The notes beneath the pieces are model-generated. The model saw only the letters and a list, made by a program, of their open reading frames with translations, did not search any database and was not told where the DNA came from. A stretch of DNA of 64,000 nucleotides from Bradyrhizobiaceae bacterium (GTDB taxonomy: Bacteria > Pseudomonadota > Alphaproteobacteria > Rhizobiales > Xanthobacteraceae). This document shows, one piece after another, positions 9,359 through 20,523 of this stretch; within the stretch, counting starts at the first letter, position 1; each line of letters starts with the position of its first letter. The position numbers and the translations under genes are program-made. Where the stretch lies: positions 57,510 to 121,509 of the forward strand of contig RXJC01000071.1 in NCBI GenBank assembly GCA_003963435.1, written 5' to 3'.

Positions 9359-10918
9359 ATGAAAGCTTATTTCATCGGCGGCGGCGTTGGGTCGCTCGCT
9401 GGAGCGGCCTTCCTGATCCGCGACGGCGGCGTTGCCGGGGATGACATCACGATCTACGAGAAGATGCCGCTGCTGGGTGGCAGTCTGGATGGGGCCCGGC
9501 TCCCGGACGGAGCCTATTCGCTGCGCGGCGGCCGCATGCTGACTACCGACCACTATGAGTGCACCTGGGATCTGCTATCGAGCATCCCGTCGCTGGAGCA
9601 TCCGGCGCAAACGGTGCACGACGAAACGATCGCCTTCAACATTGAGCACAAGGCCCACTCGCGAGCCCGTCTCGTGGACCGCAACCGCTTCAAGGCGGAT
9701 GTCACCAGGATGGGGTTCTCCATGCATGACCGGATGGAGCTGCTTCGATTGATGGAGGCTTCGGAGGAGAAGCTTGGCGACAGCCGAATTACCGACTGGC
9801 TGTCGCCACCGTTTTTCCAGACGAACTTCTGGTACATGTGGCAGACGACCTTCGCCTTCCAGCCTTGGCACAGCGCGGTCGAGCTCAAGCGCTATCTGCA
9901 TCGGTTCATGAACGAATTTCCGCGCATCGAGACCCTGGGCGGCGTGAAGCGCACCATTTACAACCAGTACGACGCCATCGTTCGCCCTTTGACGGCGTGG
10001 CTGGAAAGGCAGAACGTCCGCTTTGTCCGTGACACCCGCGTCACGGACATGCAATTCGCCGACGACGGCGGCAAGGTTTCCGTCACGAGCCTTGCGCTGG
10101 ACGCGGATGGGAAGGCCAGCGTCGTTTCGGTCGGTGATGGCGACCTGGTCTTCTTCGAAAACGGCTCGATGACGGATGCATCGAGCCTTGGTTCGATGAC
10201 GAGCCCACCGGAACGTCTGACCAAGGCCGACAGCCACGGCTGGGACCTGTGGGAAAAGGTCGCGGCGGGGCGTCCGGGGTTTGGCAATCCTGCGGCCTTC
10301 AACAGTTCGATCCCGGAATCCTATTGGGCGTCCTTCACGGTCACTTGCCGCGATCCGAGGTTTTTTGATCAGATGGAAGCCTTTACCGGAAACGCCGCCG
10401 GGACAGGGGGGCTTGTCACGTTCAAGGATTCGAACTGGCTGATGTCGATCGTGCTTTACCATCAGCCGCATTTCGTCGATCAGCCAAAGGACGTCCAGGT
10501 GTTTTGGGGTTATGCGCTGCATCCTGATCGGGTCGGCGACTTTGTCGCCAAGCCGATGTCCGAAAGCGGCGGGGCAGAGATCCTCCGCGAACTCTGCGGT
10601 CACCTGAATTTCGATCCGGCGATTTTCGAGAAGGCAAGCTGCATTCCCTGCCGAATGCCCTACATCACAAGCATGTTCATGCCGCGAAAAAAGTCCGACC
10701 GGCCGCTACCTGTTCCTGCGATAAGCAAGAATCTGGCCTTCGTAAGCCAATTCGTCGAGATTCCCGACGATGTTGTGTTCACTGTGGAATATTCGGTGCG
10801 GGCGGCGCAGATGGCAGTCTACGAGTTGCTGGAGATCAAGCGGTCCGTGCCTGCCATTACCCGTCACGACAAATCGTTCGGCGTTCTCGTCGACACGCTC
10901 GAAAGGGCCTTTGCCTGA
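9359..10918 (+). CDS. ohyA: Oleate hydratase family protein
   Basis: N-terminal FAD-binding MKAYFIGGGVGSLAGAAFLIRDGG and full-length similarity by eye to OhyA (MLLGGSLDG, NFWYMWQTTFAFQPWHSA). Confidence 0.88.
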   Translation: MKAYFIGGGVGSLAGAAFLIRDGGVAGDDITIYEKMPLLGGSLDGARLPDGAYSLRGGRMLTTDHYECTWDLLSSIPSLEHPAQTVHDETIAFNIEHKAHSRARLVDRNRFKADVTRMGFSMHDRMELLRLMEASEEKLGDSRITDWLSPPFFQTNFWYMWQTTFAFQPWHSAVELKRYLHRFMNEFPRIETLGGVKRTIYNQYDAIVRPLTAWLERQNVRFVRDTRVTDMQFADDGGKVSVTSLALDADGKASVVSVGDGDLVFFENGSMTDASSLGSMTSPPERLTKADSHGWDLWEKVAAGRPGFGNPAAFNSSIPESYWASFTVTCRDPRFFDQMEAFTGNAAGTGGLVTFKDSNWLMSIVLYHQPHFVDQPKDVQVFWGYALHPDRVGDFVAKPMSESGGAEILRELCGHLNFDPAIFEKASCIPCRMPYITSMFMPRKKSDRPLPVPAISKNLAFVSQFVEIPDDVVFTVEYSVRAAQMAVYELLEIKRSVPAITRHDKSFGVLVDTLERAFA

Positions 10919-11071
10919 GAACGCCGTGGGCGGCGCATGCGGCCGCCGCAAGAAGTTCGTATTGTCTCGACGTGGCCAGCGATAGGAATTGAAAACACGA
11001 AGCTGATCTGGATCAACAGGTTCGTGCGGCGACACGGCAGGATGATCGTTAATCCCGACAGGAGGTGGCAG

Positions 11072-11290
11072 ATGATGGAAGGTTGGATGTACGGCTATGG
11101 TCCGTTCCATTGGTTCTGGTTCATTGTGCTGATCGCGGTCGTTGTCTATCCCGCAGGGCGCATTCTCAGCCGCATCGGGTTCTCGCCGCTGTGGTCGATC
11201 CTGATGTTTGTGCCGGTGATCAACCTGATCGCACTTTGGATTCTCGCATTCACTGAATGGCCGCGAAGGGAACGCGGTAGCGTCACCTGA
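11072..11290 (+). CDS. Small two-TM membrane protein
   Basis: MMEGWMYGYGPFHWFWFIVLIAVVVYPAGRILSRIGF...; ggaggt RBS at 11063. Confidence 0.6.
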   Translation: MMEGWMYGYGPFHWFWFIVLIAVVVYPAGRILSRIGFSPLWSILMFVPVINLIALWILAFTEWPRRERGSVT

Positions 11291-11384
11291 GCGCAGCGCG
11301 AGAAGAATAGGAATGTGTGAGATAGAAACCAAACCGACCTTGCGATGGCGCAGGACATCGCAAGGCCACCGCAGACCAGGCTTA

Positions 11385-11633
11385 CTATTGTTTGTCGCCC
11401 ATGTGGTGTGGAGTCGATGTATTGGGTCCACCCGTGTAGTGGTGACCTCCTGATTTTGCGTTCTTCGATGCGCCAACCGTTTCCTTCTTGCCCATGTGAT
11501 GGGGTACCTCGGTCTTCGGACCGCCTGAGTAATGGTGACCGTTCTTTTCGGTATCAGAACTGGTCTGTGCCATTGCAGGCAGTGCGATGAGCGACACGGC
11601 CGCAACGGCAGCCAGGACTTTGTGGGTGATCAT
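11385..11633 (-). CDS. Small exported protein with two HHYxGGPxT...PHHMG repeats
   Basis: Signal peptide MITHKVLAAVAAVSLIALPAMAQ then repeated His-rich units. Confidence 0.7.
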   Translation of the reverse strand: MITHKVLAAVAAVSLIALPAMAQTSSDTEKNGHHYSGGPKTEVPHHMGKKETVGASKNAKSGGHHYTGGPNTSTPHHMGDKQ

Positions 11634-11775
11634 GTCTGTTTCTCCTATTGGACAAATCCGGCAAACGAAATCAGAATGGTGGATTCGGTCCTTGACCCAC
11701 ATCAAAGAGGAGCCGGCTATATCGACCAATAGGATGCACAAGATGTCAGCAGGCGAAGTTCACCCCGGCTAAGAC

Positions 11776-12921
11776 ATGAAAGACCACCTAATTCTTCCGG
11801 AGAGGAAGCGCGATCTGCGCCTTGACCTGTTCCGCGGATTGGCCAACTGGCTCATCTTCCTCGGCCATATCCCCGATAGTCTCCTCGCCTGGTTCACAAC
11901 GCGAAACTACGGCTTCAGCGACGGCGCCGATCTTTTCGTCTTCATCTCCGGCTACACGGCGAGCCTCGTGTACGCGCGGATGATGGTGGAACGCGGGTTT
12001 ATGATTGGCGCGACCCGCCTCTGGAAACGCGCCTGGCAGCTCTATGTCGCCCAGTTGCTGCTGTTTCTGTTCTATACCGGAGCAATCCATTATATCGCGC
12101 ATGGATTGGACATTCCCCACCTCATGGATCAGTTCAATGTTGCCGGTCTAATGGACGATCCTGTCGATACGCTGGTTCAGGCCATGCTGTTGCGATTCAA
12201 GCCGTTGAATCTCGACGTGCTGCCGCTCTACATCGTGTTGATGGCGGTATTTCCATTCGCGCTCTGGCTGCTCCTGTACTGGCCAGACGCAACGATGGTC
12301 GGCTCCGTCCTACTCTACGTTGCAGCTCGCCACTTCCATTGGGATTTCACGTCCTACCCAAGCGGGATCTGGTATTTCAACCCCTTCGCCTGGCAGCTGT
12401 TGTTCATGCTGGGCGGCTGGCTCGCATTGAGCGGGGCCCAGCGGCTGCGGACGCTGGCGCGCTCCCGGATGATCCTCGCCCTCAGCGTCGGCTTTCTGGT
12501 ATTCGCCTTTGCGATGACATTGTCGAGCTCGGTCCCGGCGCTGCAGCCGCTATTCCCGGGCGAGCTTCGGGCGATGTTTGTGCCAAATGACAAGACCTAT
12601 CTGGCGCCGTATCGGGTGGCGCATCTGGTAGCGCTGGTCGTGGTGGTGGTCCATTTCATTCCGCGCGATTGGCCAGGCCTCACCTGGCGCGGTTTTGACC
12701 CTCTCATCAGATGCGGTCAGCAATCCCTCGAAGTCTTTTGCGTCGGCGTTTTCTTGTCGTTCGTCGCGCACCTGGTGCTGATCACGGTCTCCGACAGCAT
12801 TCTTGCGCAACTGATCGTGGGAGCCTGCGGGCTCTCCATCATGGTCGCCGTGGCTTACTATCGCAGCTGGTCGAAGCAGGTTGACCGGCCGGTCCTGCGC
12901 AGTGCTGCGCGAGCGGAATGA
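11776..12921 (+). CDS. OpgC-domain membrane protein
   Basis: Polytopic; RLDLFRGLANWLIFLGHIPDSLLAWFTTRNYGFSDGADLFVFISGYT is typical of OpgC family. Confidence 0.85.
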   Translation: MKDHLILPERKRDLRLDLFRGLANWLIFLGHIPDSLLAWFTTRNYGFSDGADLFVFISGYTASLVYARMMVERGFMIGATRLWKRAWQLYVAQLLLFLFYTGAIHYIAHGLDIPHLMDQFNVAGLMDDPVDTLVQAMLLRFKPLNLDVLPLYIVLMAVFPFALWLLLYWPDATMVGSVLLYVAARHFHWDFTSYPSGIWYFNPFAWQLLFMLGGWLALSGAQRLRTLARSRMILALSVGFLVFAFAMTLSSSVPALQPLFPGELRAMFVPNDKTYLAPYRVAHLVALVVVVVHFIPRDWPGLTWRGFDPLIRCGQQSLEVFCVGVFLSFVAHLVLITVSDSILAQLIVGACGLSIMVAVAYYRSWSKQVDRPVLRSAARAE

Positions 12922-13178
12922 GCAAATCGGTCATCATAGGTCCCAAATCTCATGCCGACGGCTAGGCGTCGTACGCGAATGCTAAGAGGGGCATCCGGCA
13001 CTAAGTAGTGCTAACAGAGCCCTCCTCGATCCGTGACGCAACGCGTCAAAAGCCGCCAAGCGAACCATCCGGTCGACGGGAGCAATTAGGACCGCTTTTG
13101 TTTAACTTGCATCAAGCCGTAGCCGGCCGAAATCTGCACTCATATAGAAACCCGCGATCACTCGACAGGAGAGGTCTT

Positions 13179-13901
13179 ATGAAAGGTCCGACACTGGCTA
13201 CGGCACTGCTGTTTACGGTCGTGAGCTCTCTATCCTGGGCTCAATCGGCGACCGACCATGAAGCGCACCACCCGCAGCAAAAGGAAGCCCCGGCAGCAAC
13301 GAAGCCGACGCCACCTGCAGGCCAACCGAGGATGGGCGGCTCGCAGGGCATGATGGGCGGTAGGGAAATGATGGGATCGCAAGGCATGATGGGACGCGGG
13401 GGCATGAGCATGATGGGAGGCAGAATGCCCATGATGGACATGATGCAGATGATGGGGATGATGGGGCAATCGGGCGGCGGAATGGATGGCATGGCCACCA
13501 TCGATCACGTCGAAGGCCGAATCGCCTTCCTGCGCACCGAGCTCAAGATCACGGACGCGCAGGCCAGCGCTTGGAACGCATTCGCCGATGCACTACGCGC
13601 CAACGCAAAGAGCCTCGGCGAGGTGCGTGCATCGATGATGCCTCAAGCAGATGCGGCGCCGCAGACCATGGTTGATCGCCTCACGCTGCAGGAGAAATGG
13701 CTGGCGGCCCGTCTCGAAGGTACCCGCGCGATCAAGTCAGCCCTCGCCAATCTCGTCGGCACATTCTCGGAGGAGCAGAAGAAGACGGCCGACGAAATCC
13801 TTGCGCCTCATATGGGCATGGCGGCGATGATGTCCGCAATGCCATCCGGCCAGATGGGCTCCGGTCAAATGCAGCCTGGAAAGATGATGCCCGGGCGATG
13901 A
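13179..13901 (+). CDS. Met-rich Spy/CpxP-like periplasmic protein
   Basis: Signal peptide, long MMG/MGG-rich stretch, LTXXQ-type helical C-terminal half. Confidence 0.75.
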   Translation: MKGPTLATALLFTVVSSLSWAQSATDHEAHHPQQKEAPAATKPTPPAGQPRMGGSQGMMGGREMMGSQGMMGRGGMSMMGGRMPMMDMMQMMGMMGQSGGGMDGMATIDHVEGRIAFLRTELKITDAQASAWNAFADALRANAKSLGEVRASMMPQADAAPQTMVDRLTLQEKWLAARLEGTRAIKSALANLVGTFSEEQKKTADEILAPHMGMAAMMSAMPSGQMGSGQMQPGKMMPGR

Positions 13902-14080
13902 CGCTCGTTCTTAATCGAGGTCTGTTTTGACTTATGCCGTGCTGCCCAGCGCCGTCCAAGAGCGCAAGCCGCGGTCGAAAACGGCGCCGCCATCCGGAGC
14001 GCTTTAAAGATGAGCGGTTGCCGCCGAGCCTCCTGAGATCGGTTCCACGGCTCCAACGAAGCCCGCATGTGGAGAACAAC

Positions 14081-16618
14081 ATGAGCGCAGTTGTGAGGGA
14101 CATCCGTGCACGCCGCCCGGATGCAACGACCCAGCAACCGGCTCGGGGGGAGCACATAGAGCTTCGCATCGGCGGCATGACCTGTGCGCATTGTCCTCCC
14201 GCGATTGAGAAAGCGGCTGCCACGGTCCCCGGAGTATTCTCGGCAAATGTCAATCCGAGCACTAAGATCGCGCAAATCGATTACGATTCTGCACAGACCA
14301 GCATCGCCGATATTCTGCATGCCATCCGCTCGGTTGGCTATACGGTCGGAACCGCGACCATGCGTGTACCGATCAAGAGCATGCATTGCGGCTCTTGTCT
14401 GACACGCATCGAGCTTGCGCTGCAGATGGTGCCGGGCGTCGTCTCGGCCCGCGCGAGCCTCGGAACCAACGCCGCGGATATCGAGTATCAACCCGAAAAC
14501 GTCGACTTTCCGACGATCCGTGAGGCAATCGAATCCGCGGGATACCAGGTAGCTGAGCCGAAGATCGACCCAAATGCGGAGGTGCTCGATCCTGCCGAAG
14601 CCGCCAACGAGCAGGAATATCGCACATTGATGCGGAAGTTTTGGTTCGCGGCCGCTATTTCGGTGCCGGTAATGGCGTTGAGCTATCCGGATCTCGTGCC
14701 CGGCTTGCGCGACTGGATGCCGATGGGAAGCGAGACGCGGCGGATCGTCTGGAGTCTTTTGGGCATAGTGAGTCTGCCGGTCATGATCTGGGCTGGGTCG
14801 CAGTTCTTCACGGGCATGTGGGACGCCCTGAGGCACCGCGCGGCCAATATGCACACGCTGATCGCCATCGGCATCAGCGCCGCCTTTGCCTATTCCGTCG
14901 TCACCGTGGTGTGGCCGCAACTCTTTCCGCGCATGGCGCTCGCGGAGGTGTTCTGGGATGTGACCGACGTGGTGGTTGCGTTGGTCGTTCTCGGTTTGGC
15001 GCTTGAGATTAGGGCCAAGGGCCGAACCTCTCAGGCTATCAAGAAGCTGATCGGTTTGCAGGCCAAGACCGCCCGGATCATTCGTGAAGGGGCCGAGCGC
15101 GATATTCCAGTCGAGGAGGTCCTAGTCGATGACCTGGTGGTTGTCCGGCCCGGTGAAAAGATCGCAGTCGACGGCAAGGTGACGGCGGGAGCAAGTGCGG
15201 TCGACGAATCGATGATCACCGGCGAATCGATGCCAGTCGAGAAGCAGGTCGGTGACGAAGTCATTGGCGGCACGCTGAACAAGACCGGCAGCTTCAGGTT
15301 CAAGGCCACTAGAGTAGGCAAGGACACCGCGCTCGCAACCATCATCCGCATGGTCAAGGATGCGCAGGGATCGAAAGCTCCGATCCAGCGCGTCGTCGAT
15401 ACGGTCTCGGCCTACTTCGTGCCCGCCGTCATGATCCTCGCGATTCTTGCGTTCATTGCCTGGTACAATTTCGGACCGGAACCGCGATCCGTCTATGCGA
15501 CCATCGTGTTCGTGACCACACTCATCATTGCCTGCCCATGCGCACTCGGTCTTGCGACCCCGACATCGCTCACGGTCGGCATCGGCAAGGGGGCTGAAAA
15601 CGGGATTTTGATCCGTTCCGGTGATGCCTTGCAGGCGTCGGAGAAACTTGACGCCATTGTTCTGGACAAGACCGGCACGATCACGAAAGGCGAGCCGGCG
15701 CTGACGGATGTCGTCGTCACGCCGGGTCACGAAGAAGCGGAGGTCCTGCGCCTCACGGCCTCGCTGGAGCGCGGGTCGGAGCATCCGCTCGGCGAGGCCA
15801 TCGTCAAGGGTGCTGGCGCGCGCGGCTTGAAGCTGTCGGACGCGGAAGATTTTGCCGCTATTCCCGGACATGGGGTAGGCGGCCGGATCGATGGGCGCGA
15901 CGTTCTGTTCGGCAACGCCAAATTGATGCGTGACCGCGGGATTGCCGTCGACCCCCTGCAAAAGGACTGGGAGCGTCTCGCCGCAGAGGGCAAGACGCCG
16001 ATGTATGTTTCGGTTGATGGCGGCTCCGCCGGGCTGATTGCTGTTGCCGATACGGTGAAGCCGGATTCGAAAGCGGCGATCGCCGCGTTGAAAACTCTTG
16101 GCATCGAAGTCGTCATGCTGACCGGCGACAACGAGCGTACCGGACGGGCGATTGCGCGTCAGGTCGGTATCGAGCGGGTGCTCGCTGAGGTGCTGCCCAA
16201 TGATAAGGCGCACGAGGTGCAGAAATTGCAGCTGGAAGGCAAGTCGGTCGGGATGGTAGGCGACGGCGTCAACGATGCGCCCGCGCTGGCGCAGGCCGAT
16301 GTCGGGTTCGCCATCGGTACCGGCACCGACGTTGCGATCGAAGCGAGCGATGTCACGCTGATCAAGGGCAGCCTCTTGGGAGTTGTGACTGCGATCGAGA
16401 TCAGCCGGGCTACGATGCGCAACGTGCGCCAAAACCTGGTCAGTGCTTTCGGTTACAACACGCTCGGCATCCCCGTCGCGATGGGTGTGTTGTATCCGTT
16501 CATTGGCCTTTTGCTGTCGCCGTTGATTGCCGCGGCAGCCATGGCATTCAGCTCGGTCACCGTCGTCACCAACGCCAACCGGCTTCGGCTGTTTCAGCCC
16601 CTGAGGACCGCACCATGA
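14081..16618 (+). CDS. copA: Cu(+)-translocating P-type ATPase with two HMA domains
   Basis: HMA motifs MTCAHC and MHCGSC, CPC in [12 protein letters not shown], phosphorylation site DKTGTIT. Confidence 0.92.
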   Translation: MSAVVRDIRARRPDATTQQPARGEHIELRIGGMTCAHCPPAIEKAAATVPGVFSANVNPSTKIAQIDYDSAQTSIADILHAIRSVGYTVGTATMRVPIKSMHCGSCLTRIELALQMVPGVVSARASLGTNAADIEYQPENVDFPTIREAIESAGYQVAEPKIDPNAEVLDPAEAANEQEYRTLMRKFWFAAAISVPVMALSYPDLVPGLRDWMPMGSETRRIVWSLLGIVSLPVMIWAGSQFFTGMWDALRHRAANMHTLIAIGISAAFAYSVVTVVWPQLFPRMALAEVFWDVTDVVVALVVLGLALEIRAKGRTSQAIKKLIGLQAKTARIIREGAERDIPVEEVLVDDLVVVRPGEKIAVDGKVTAGASAVDESMITGESMPVEKQVGDEVIGGTLNKTGSFRFKATRVGKDTALATIIRMVKDAQGSKAPIQRVVDTVSAYFVPAVMILAILAFIAWYNFGPEPRSVYATIVFVTTLIIACPCALGLATPTSLTVGIGKGAENGILIRSGDALQASEKLDAIVLDKTGTITKGEPALTDVVVTPGHEEAEVLRLTASLERGSEHPLGEAIVKGAGARGLKLSDAEDFAAIPGHGVGGRIDGRDVLFGNAKLMRDRGIAVDPLQKDWERLAAEGKTPMYVSVDGGSAGLIAVADTVKPDSKAAIAALKTLGIEVVMLTGDNERTGRAIARQVGIERVLAEVLPNDKAHEVQKLQLEGKSVGMVGDGVNDAPALAQADVGFAIGTGTDVAIEASDVTLIKGSLLGVVTAIEISRATMRNVRQNLVSAFGYNTLGIPVAMGVLYPFIGLLLSPLIAAAAMAFSSVTVVTNANRLRLFQPLRTAP

Positions 16619-16992
16619 CCCCTGATCGTTGGATCGTCACCGCCACGGGACTCGCGCTGATCGGCTTCATTGTCTGGTTCTTCTGGCTCAAGCGCTCAAG
16701 CGGATTTCGCGCCGGTGAGACCAGCGGCGGCTATCAGGAAGCGATGATCCTCGTGAAGGGCGGCTACACGCCTGACACCATCATCGTACGAAGCGGCCGG
16801 CCGGTGCGCTTGAATTTCCGCCGGGAAGAGACGGCGTCCTGTTCCGACAAGGTGATCTTCACTGACTTCCAGAAAAGCGCCGACCTCCCCACGGGGCAGA
16901 CCGTGGCGGTCGAGTTGCTGCCGAAGTCTCCCGGCGAATTCGGCTTCGGCTGTCCGATGGGGATGTTCCGCGGCAAGCTTGTCGTAGAATAG
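16615..16992 (+). CDS. Cupredoxin-domain protein, membrane anchored
   Basis: N-terminal TM then [23 protein letters not shown]...[16 protein letters not shown]; overlaps copA by 4 nt. Confidence 0.8.
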   Translation: MTPDRWIVTATGLALIGFIVWFFWLKRSSGFRAGETSGGYQEAMILVKGGYTPDTIIVRSGRPVRLNFRREETASCSDKVIFTDFQKSADLPTGQTVAVELLPKSPGEFGFGCPMGMFRGKLVVE

Positions 16993-17374
16993 CCGTTGCT
17001 CGCGCCCGGATTTATCCCGAAACTCCAGCCGAGTCTTCGGCTTGGCGTCCACTGGAGGTTACCGCCATGGTTAGGATTTCGCGGCGAGGGGCGATTGCGG
17101 CAGCGGGTCCCCGGAACTCCTGCCTCATCAAGGACGAGGCGAGGCTAGGCCGCCAACATTCCTGGCGCTGATAAGTGCCTGTGTGCTGGGGTTGGTCGCC
17201 CGGAAGGCAGCACTGGCGCGAGAGGACCAGAGGACCTTGCTCAACGATACAATTTCCGGGGCCAGGCCGCGTGGAAGCTGCGACCGTCACCAAGCGAAAT
17301 TGCAGCGTAATTGATCTTCCTCAATGGAATCTCCGAGTGCACGCATTTAATAAGCCGCACTCTATCCAGCGACA

Positions 17375-17581
17375 ATGATTATGATGATCACACCAGCCCC
17401 ACGTGAAGAGCGCGAAACGGCTCATAACGACGATATGCCAAGCGGGGATGCGGCTCCTCAAGGCGAGACCAAGCAGCTAGACGAGAAGCGTTTTATTCGA
17501 GATGCGCTTGAGGATGACGAGGTCAGAGAGGCTTTGATATGCCTCCACGCGCAGAAGGAAGGAGATAGCCGACCTGCCTAG
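17375..17581 (+). CDS. Hypothetical small protein
   Basis: 68 aa ORF only. Confidence 0.3.
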   Translation: MIMMITPAPREERETAHNDDMPSGDAAPQGETKQLDEKRFIRDALEDDEVREALICLHAQKEGDSRPA

Positions 17582-17668
17582 TTTAGCTGCTACCTGCCTA
17601 GCTTAGGTACTGATGGCTTGCTGCGTTCGGCTCGGCCTTGAGCTCGGACAGGGGGTGTCGAGCGCATC

Positions 17669-17788
17669 ATGCTTGCGCTGACCTGGCCGCACCCGAAGAA
17701 CGTCACGGACGCGGTTCTGGAGGCCCGGCTGTTTGCCGACGTCGGTACCAAGCAGGGCCATCGACGTCGCGCCGAGCCCGACTGGTGA
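17669..17788 (+). pseudogene. IS21-family IstA transposase fragment
   Basis: Reads MLALTWPHPKNVTDAVLEARLFADVGTKQGHRRRAEPDW, a segment resembling IstA. Confidence 0.55.
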
Positions 17789-17909
17789 GTAAATTAGGAT
17801 GGATATCTTGTCGGCGCGCAACCTCGACAACACTGGCTGCGGGCGCCGAACTCTCCTTGACGATCCGTCGTCGCCGCTCTGGACCCGATAGAATCGTAAC
17901 TGTCGTCAC
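17774..17909 (-). pseudogene. IS66-family OrfA/TnpA N-terminal fragment
   Basis: MTTVTILSGPERRRRIVKESSAPAASVVEVARRQDIHPNLLTS resembles IS66 OrfA start. Confidence 0.55.
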
Positions 17910-18090
17910 GTTTGCCTATTTGCTTGCAAATTAATGGGCAAATCATCTCACGCTAGAACAAGATTCTGAAGGCGGCCCTAACCGGCCTGACCGGAGGCTT
18001 ACTGCCTGCGAGAGGGTTTGCCGCTCGGGCAGTTGAGAGAGGCTCAGTCGAGGGCCCAATCGCACACCACTTCTCACAAGATGCGGCAGC

Positions 18091-18777
18091 CTATTTGAAA
18101 ATTTCCGGGCATTCGCGACAGCATTTGTTGCGCACGATGATGTAAATCAGGTGAAGGGTTCCAAGCCCGGCGAGAAAACAGAAGAACGATATGTAGGCAA
18201 AGGTCAGAAACGCATAGACTACAACTGTGATAGCAATCAGCGTCAATCCAAACAGGCGGATGTGCAGGTAGGTTGAAATCATGGCCGGCATAATGAGCAG
18301 AAAAACATAGATCGAGTAGGTCAGCCAGCGTGGGATCAGATAATCAAGAAACATCGTGTCTTCATACGCCAGCGACTGCCGGTTAATCCTGACGTTTACC
18401 CAATCTGGATGGAAGAGATGTGGGACGAAGAGGACTAACCCAAAAACAAGCCCTGCCGCGGCAAAACCCATTAGCAGCAATTTGCGCCGGTTGGCTGGAG
18501 GCTCAAGAAAATAGATGCTAAACGGCACCCAGACCGGCCAAATGAGCCAAGAGAAAAAGATAAACCCCATGGCAGCCCACCAGATCATGGACGGGTCGGA
18601 GTTGTTCATTCCCATCCAGACATGACCCTCCGTGAATTGCTGTAGGCCGGCCAGCGTCGGCATCTGCGAAATGGGAAAGTATCGCTTGTTGACCTCGAAT
18701 GCTTTCCAACCGGCAAAGGCACCCCCAACCATCAGGACGCCGCCGGCAGCAAAGCTTACAGGTTCGCAAAAGCACAT
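18091..18777 (-). CDS. Polytopic membrane protein (possibly DUF6629 family)
   Basis: 228 aa, MCFCEPVSFAAGGVLMVGG start and about six TM helices. Confidence 0.65.
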   Translation of the reverse strand: MCFCEPVSFAAGGVLMVGGAFAGWKAFEVNKRYFPISQMPTLAGLQQFTEGHVWMGMNNSDPSMIWWAAMGFIFFSWLIWPVWVPFSIYFLEPPANRRKLLLMGFAAAGLVFGLVLFVPHLFHPDWVNVRINRQSLAYEDTMFLDYLIPRWLTYSIYVFLLIMPAMISTYLHIRLFGLTLIAITVVVYAFLTFAYISFFCFLAGLGTLHLIYIIVRNKCCRECPEIFK

Positions 18778-19568
18778 ACCTAGTTCTCTATTGGTATCGG
18801 AGCGAAGCTACAAAAGGACCTGTTATGTTGCGAATTGGGCCACTCGCAATTTCGAACAGGCCGTACCTAGTGTGGGACTTGTGGCGTCATCAGATACTCG
18901 GTGGCAGCGATAGCCATCAGGGCAACAGCAATCCAGACCCATCGCGGTATTGATCTTAAGTGCATGGCAGGGCTCCCATGATGTCAAGCTTTAGGATTGT
19001 TCTCGCAGGCCTCCAAGGGCATTCATTCTGGCTTCAACAGATCAATAAAGCGGTAACCGGCATAGTCGATCGGCTCGTTGCGCGGTGCAAGCGGTTGGAC
19101 GGATAGATTGTCACAACACAGGGAGCAGAAACATCGTCCGGTGAGGCTGGTAATGTTGGACGGATGGGGCTGGCGAGAAGACTCGGCCGACAACGCCGTT
19201 CGTCTTGCGCACACCCTACCTTCGATCGTCTGCGGGCACCTGTCCACATGCCCTCGTGCGCGCGTCGGGTGACGATGTTGGTCTGCCGCAGGGGCAGATG
19301 GGCAATTCCGAAGTCGGCCATATTGCGGACTGAGTTCGGTGAGACCTACGCCAAGTACGTGGCGGAAGTGCCGGCATTCATCCCCTATCAGAACCGTCGG
19401 TTCGGTCAGACTCTTCCCACGGCTCCTGGCGAGAGCAATGAGATTAAGGCATTGCTCGCGGCTGTCGGTGGCACATTGCCCAGCGATGCGACATGTTACG
19501 AAACATTGTTGAAACCAGTTTTTGATCTCCCTCGGACGAGCGAGATCGAACAAGGACACCGGCGGCCG

Positions 19569-19967
19569 TTAGCTCGTGTGCCTCCGCCCGGCGATCCTCG
19601 AAACGGAATGCGCTATTCTGCCAAGGAGTCCGGTAAAATCTGGTAGATCGATCATCGCGAGAAGCAGGGCGGCGATCCAGAAAACATTGATATGCGTAAA
19701 CATGGCGAGCAAGCCCAGCACCGCCACGACCTCGTACTGCACCTTTTGCTCCTTTTGAGCGATGTGTTCGGGGAGATGATGTAGACGCAAGAACAGGATC
19801 CCGAAGGCCAAGGTGAATAGAACCAAGAATACCCCCATAGCGATCAGAAGCACGTCGTGTTGCCCCGGTTCGGTGATGAACCATGGCAGGTTTACTGACA
19901 ATGCCAACGGATGCAGCTCCACCATAAAGCGACCTTGAGCGAGAGCTATTTGAGGCGCTTGATCCAA
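19569..19967 (-). CDS. Small membrane protein, unknown
   Basis: 132 aa with two to three TM segments; ...HHLPEHIAQKEQKVQYEVVAVLGLLAMFTHINVFW... Confidence 0.6.
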   Translation of the reverse strand: MDQAPQIALAQGRFMVELHPLALSVNLPWFITEPGQHDVLLIAMGVFLVLFTLAFGILFLRLHHLPEHIAQKEQKVQYEVVAVLGLLAMFTHINVFWIAALLLAMIDLPDFTGLLGRIAHSVSRIAGRRHTS

Positions 19968-20523
19968 ATCAAGCTCGCCCCGTCCCCGGCGCTCACGGTG
20001 ATGTACGTCAAGCTGGCTCGGACCGACCGATGATCCGACGCAGGGCGGACGTGGGACTTACCCCATGGATCGAACGCGCCCGCGCCAGCCTTGTCGCCTC
20101 GTTCGCCAGCGGCGTCGCAAAGGATGAAATCGCTGTCGGGCGGCGATCACTTCGCCCTGGTCCAACAGCCAGACTGAAGGTCAGATCACGCGCCCCAAGC
20201 TCGTCAGACGGCAAATGCACGGCCGCGGAAAAATCGATCAGCTTCAAGCCAGACAAATTGGCGCAGAATAATCGGAGCTGCACCAAATTTGCGTCAGAGC
20301 CATTTTTGGGCCGAATAACAATGAGAGCGAACCGAGGCGGACGCGTGCACTGGTCGCCGCATCGACGGTGAAAGATAAGGCTGACGCGACCGCCTTGAGC
20401 TCTCCGCTTGCGCAAGGAGGTGAGACAGAGCTTTTGAGGTGCTCGCTCAGCTCTTCGACGGCCTGTAGGGGCCCAGTTGCAGAAATGGGGCCGCAGCGCT
20501 TATACTAACTAAGTTATTGATGT

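Noticed and set aside
9575-10603. 342 aa antisense ORF over oleate hydratase
   Set aside because: No motif, no RBS logic, opposite to a well recognised gene
13230-13508. His-rich antisense ORF (HHPHHLHHVHHGH) that looks like a metal-binding protein
   Set aside because: Reverse complement of the Met/Gly-rich ATGATGGG run in the Spy-like gene, so His codons (CAT) appear artificially
15122-16432. 436 aa antisense ORF inside copA
   Set aside because: Shadow ORF; HDR-rich composition, P-type ATPase motifs on plus strand
20008-20415. ORFs on both strands between 20.0 and 20.4 kb
   Set aside because: Neither strand gives a recognisable protein; likely decayed sequence
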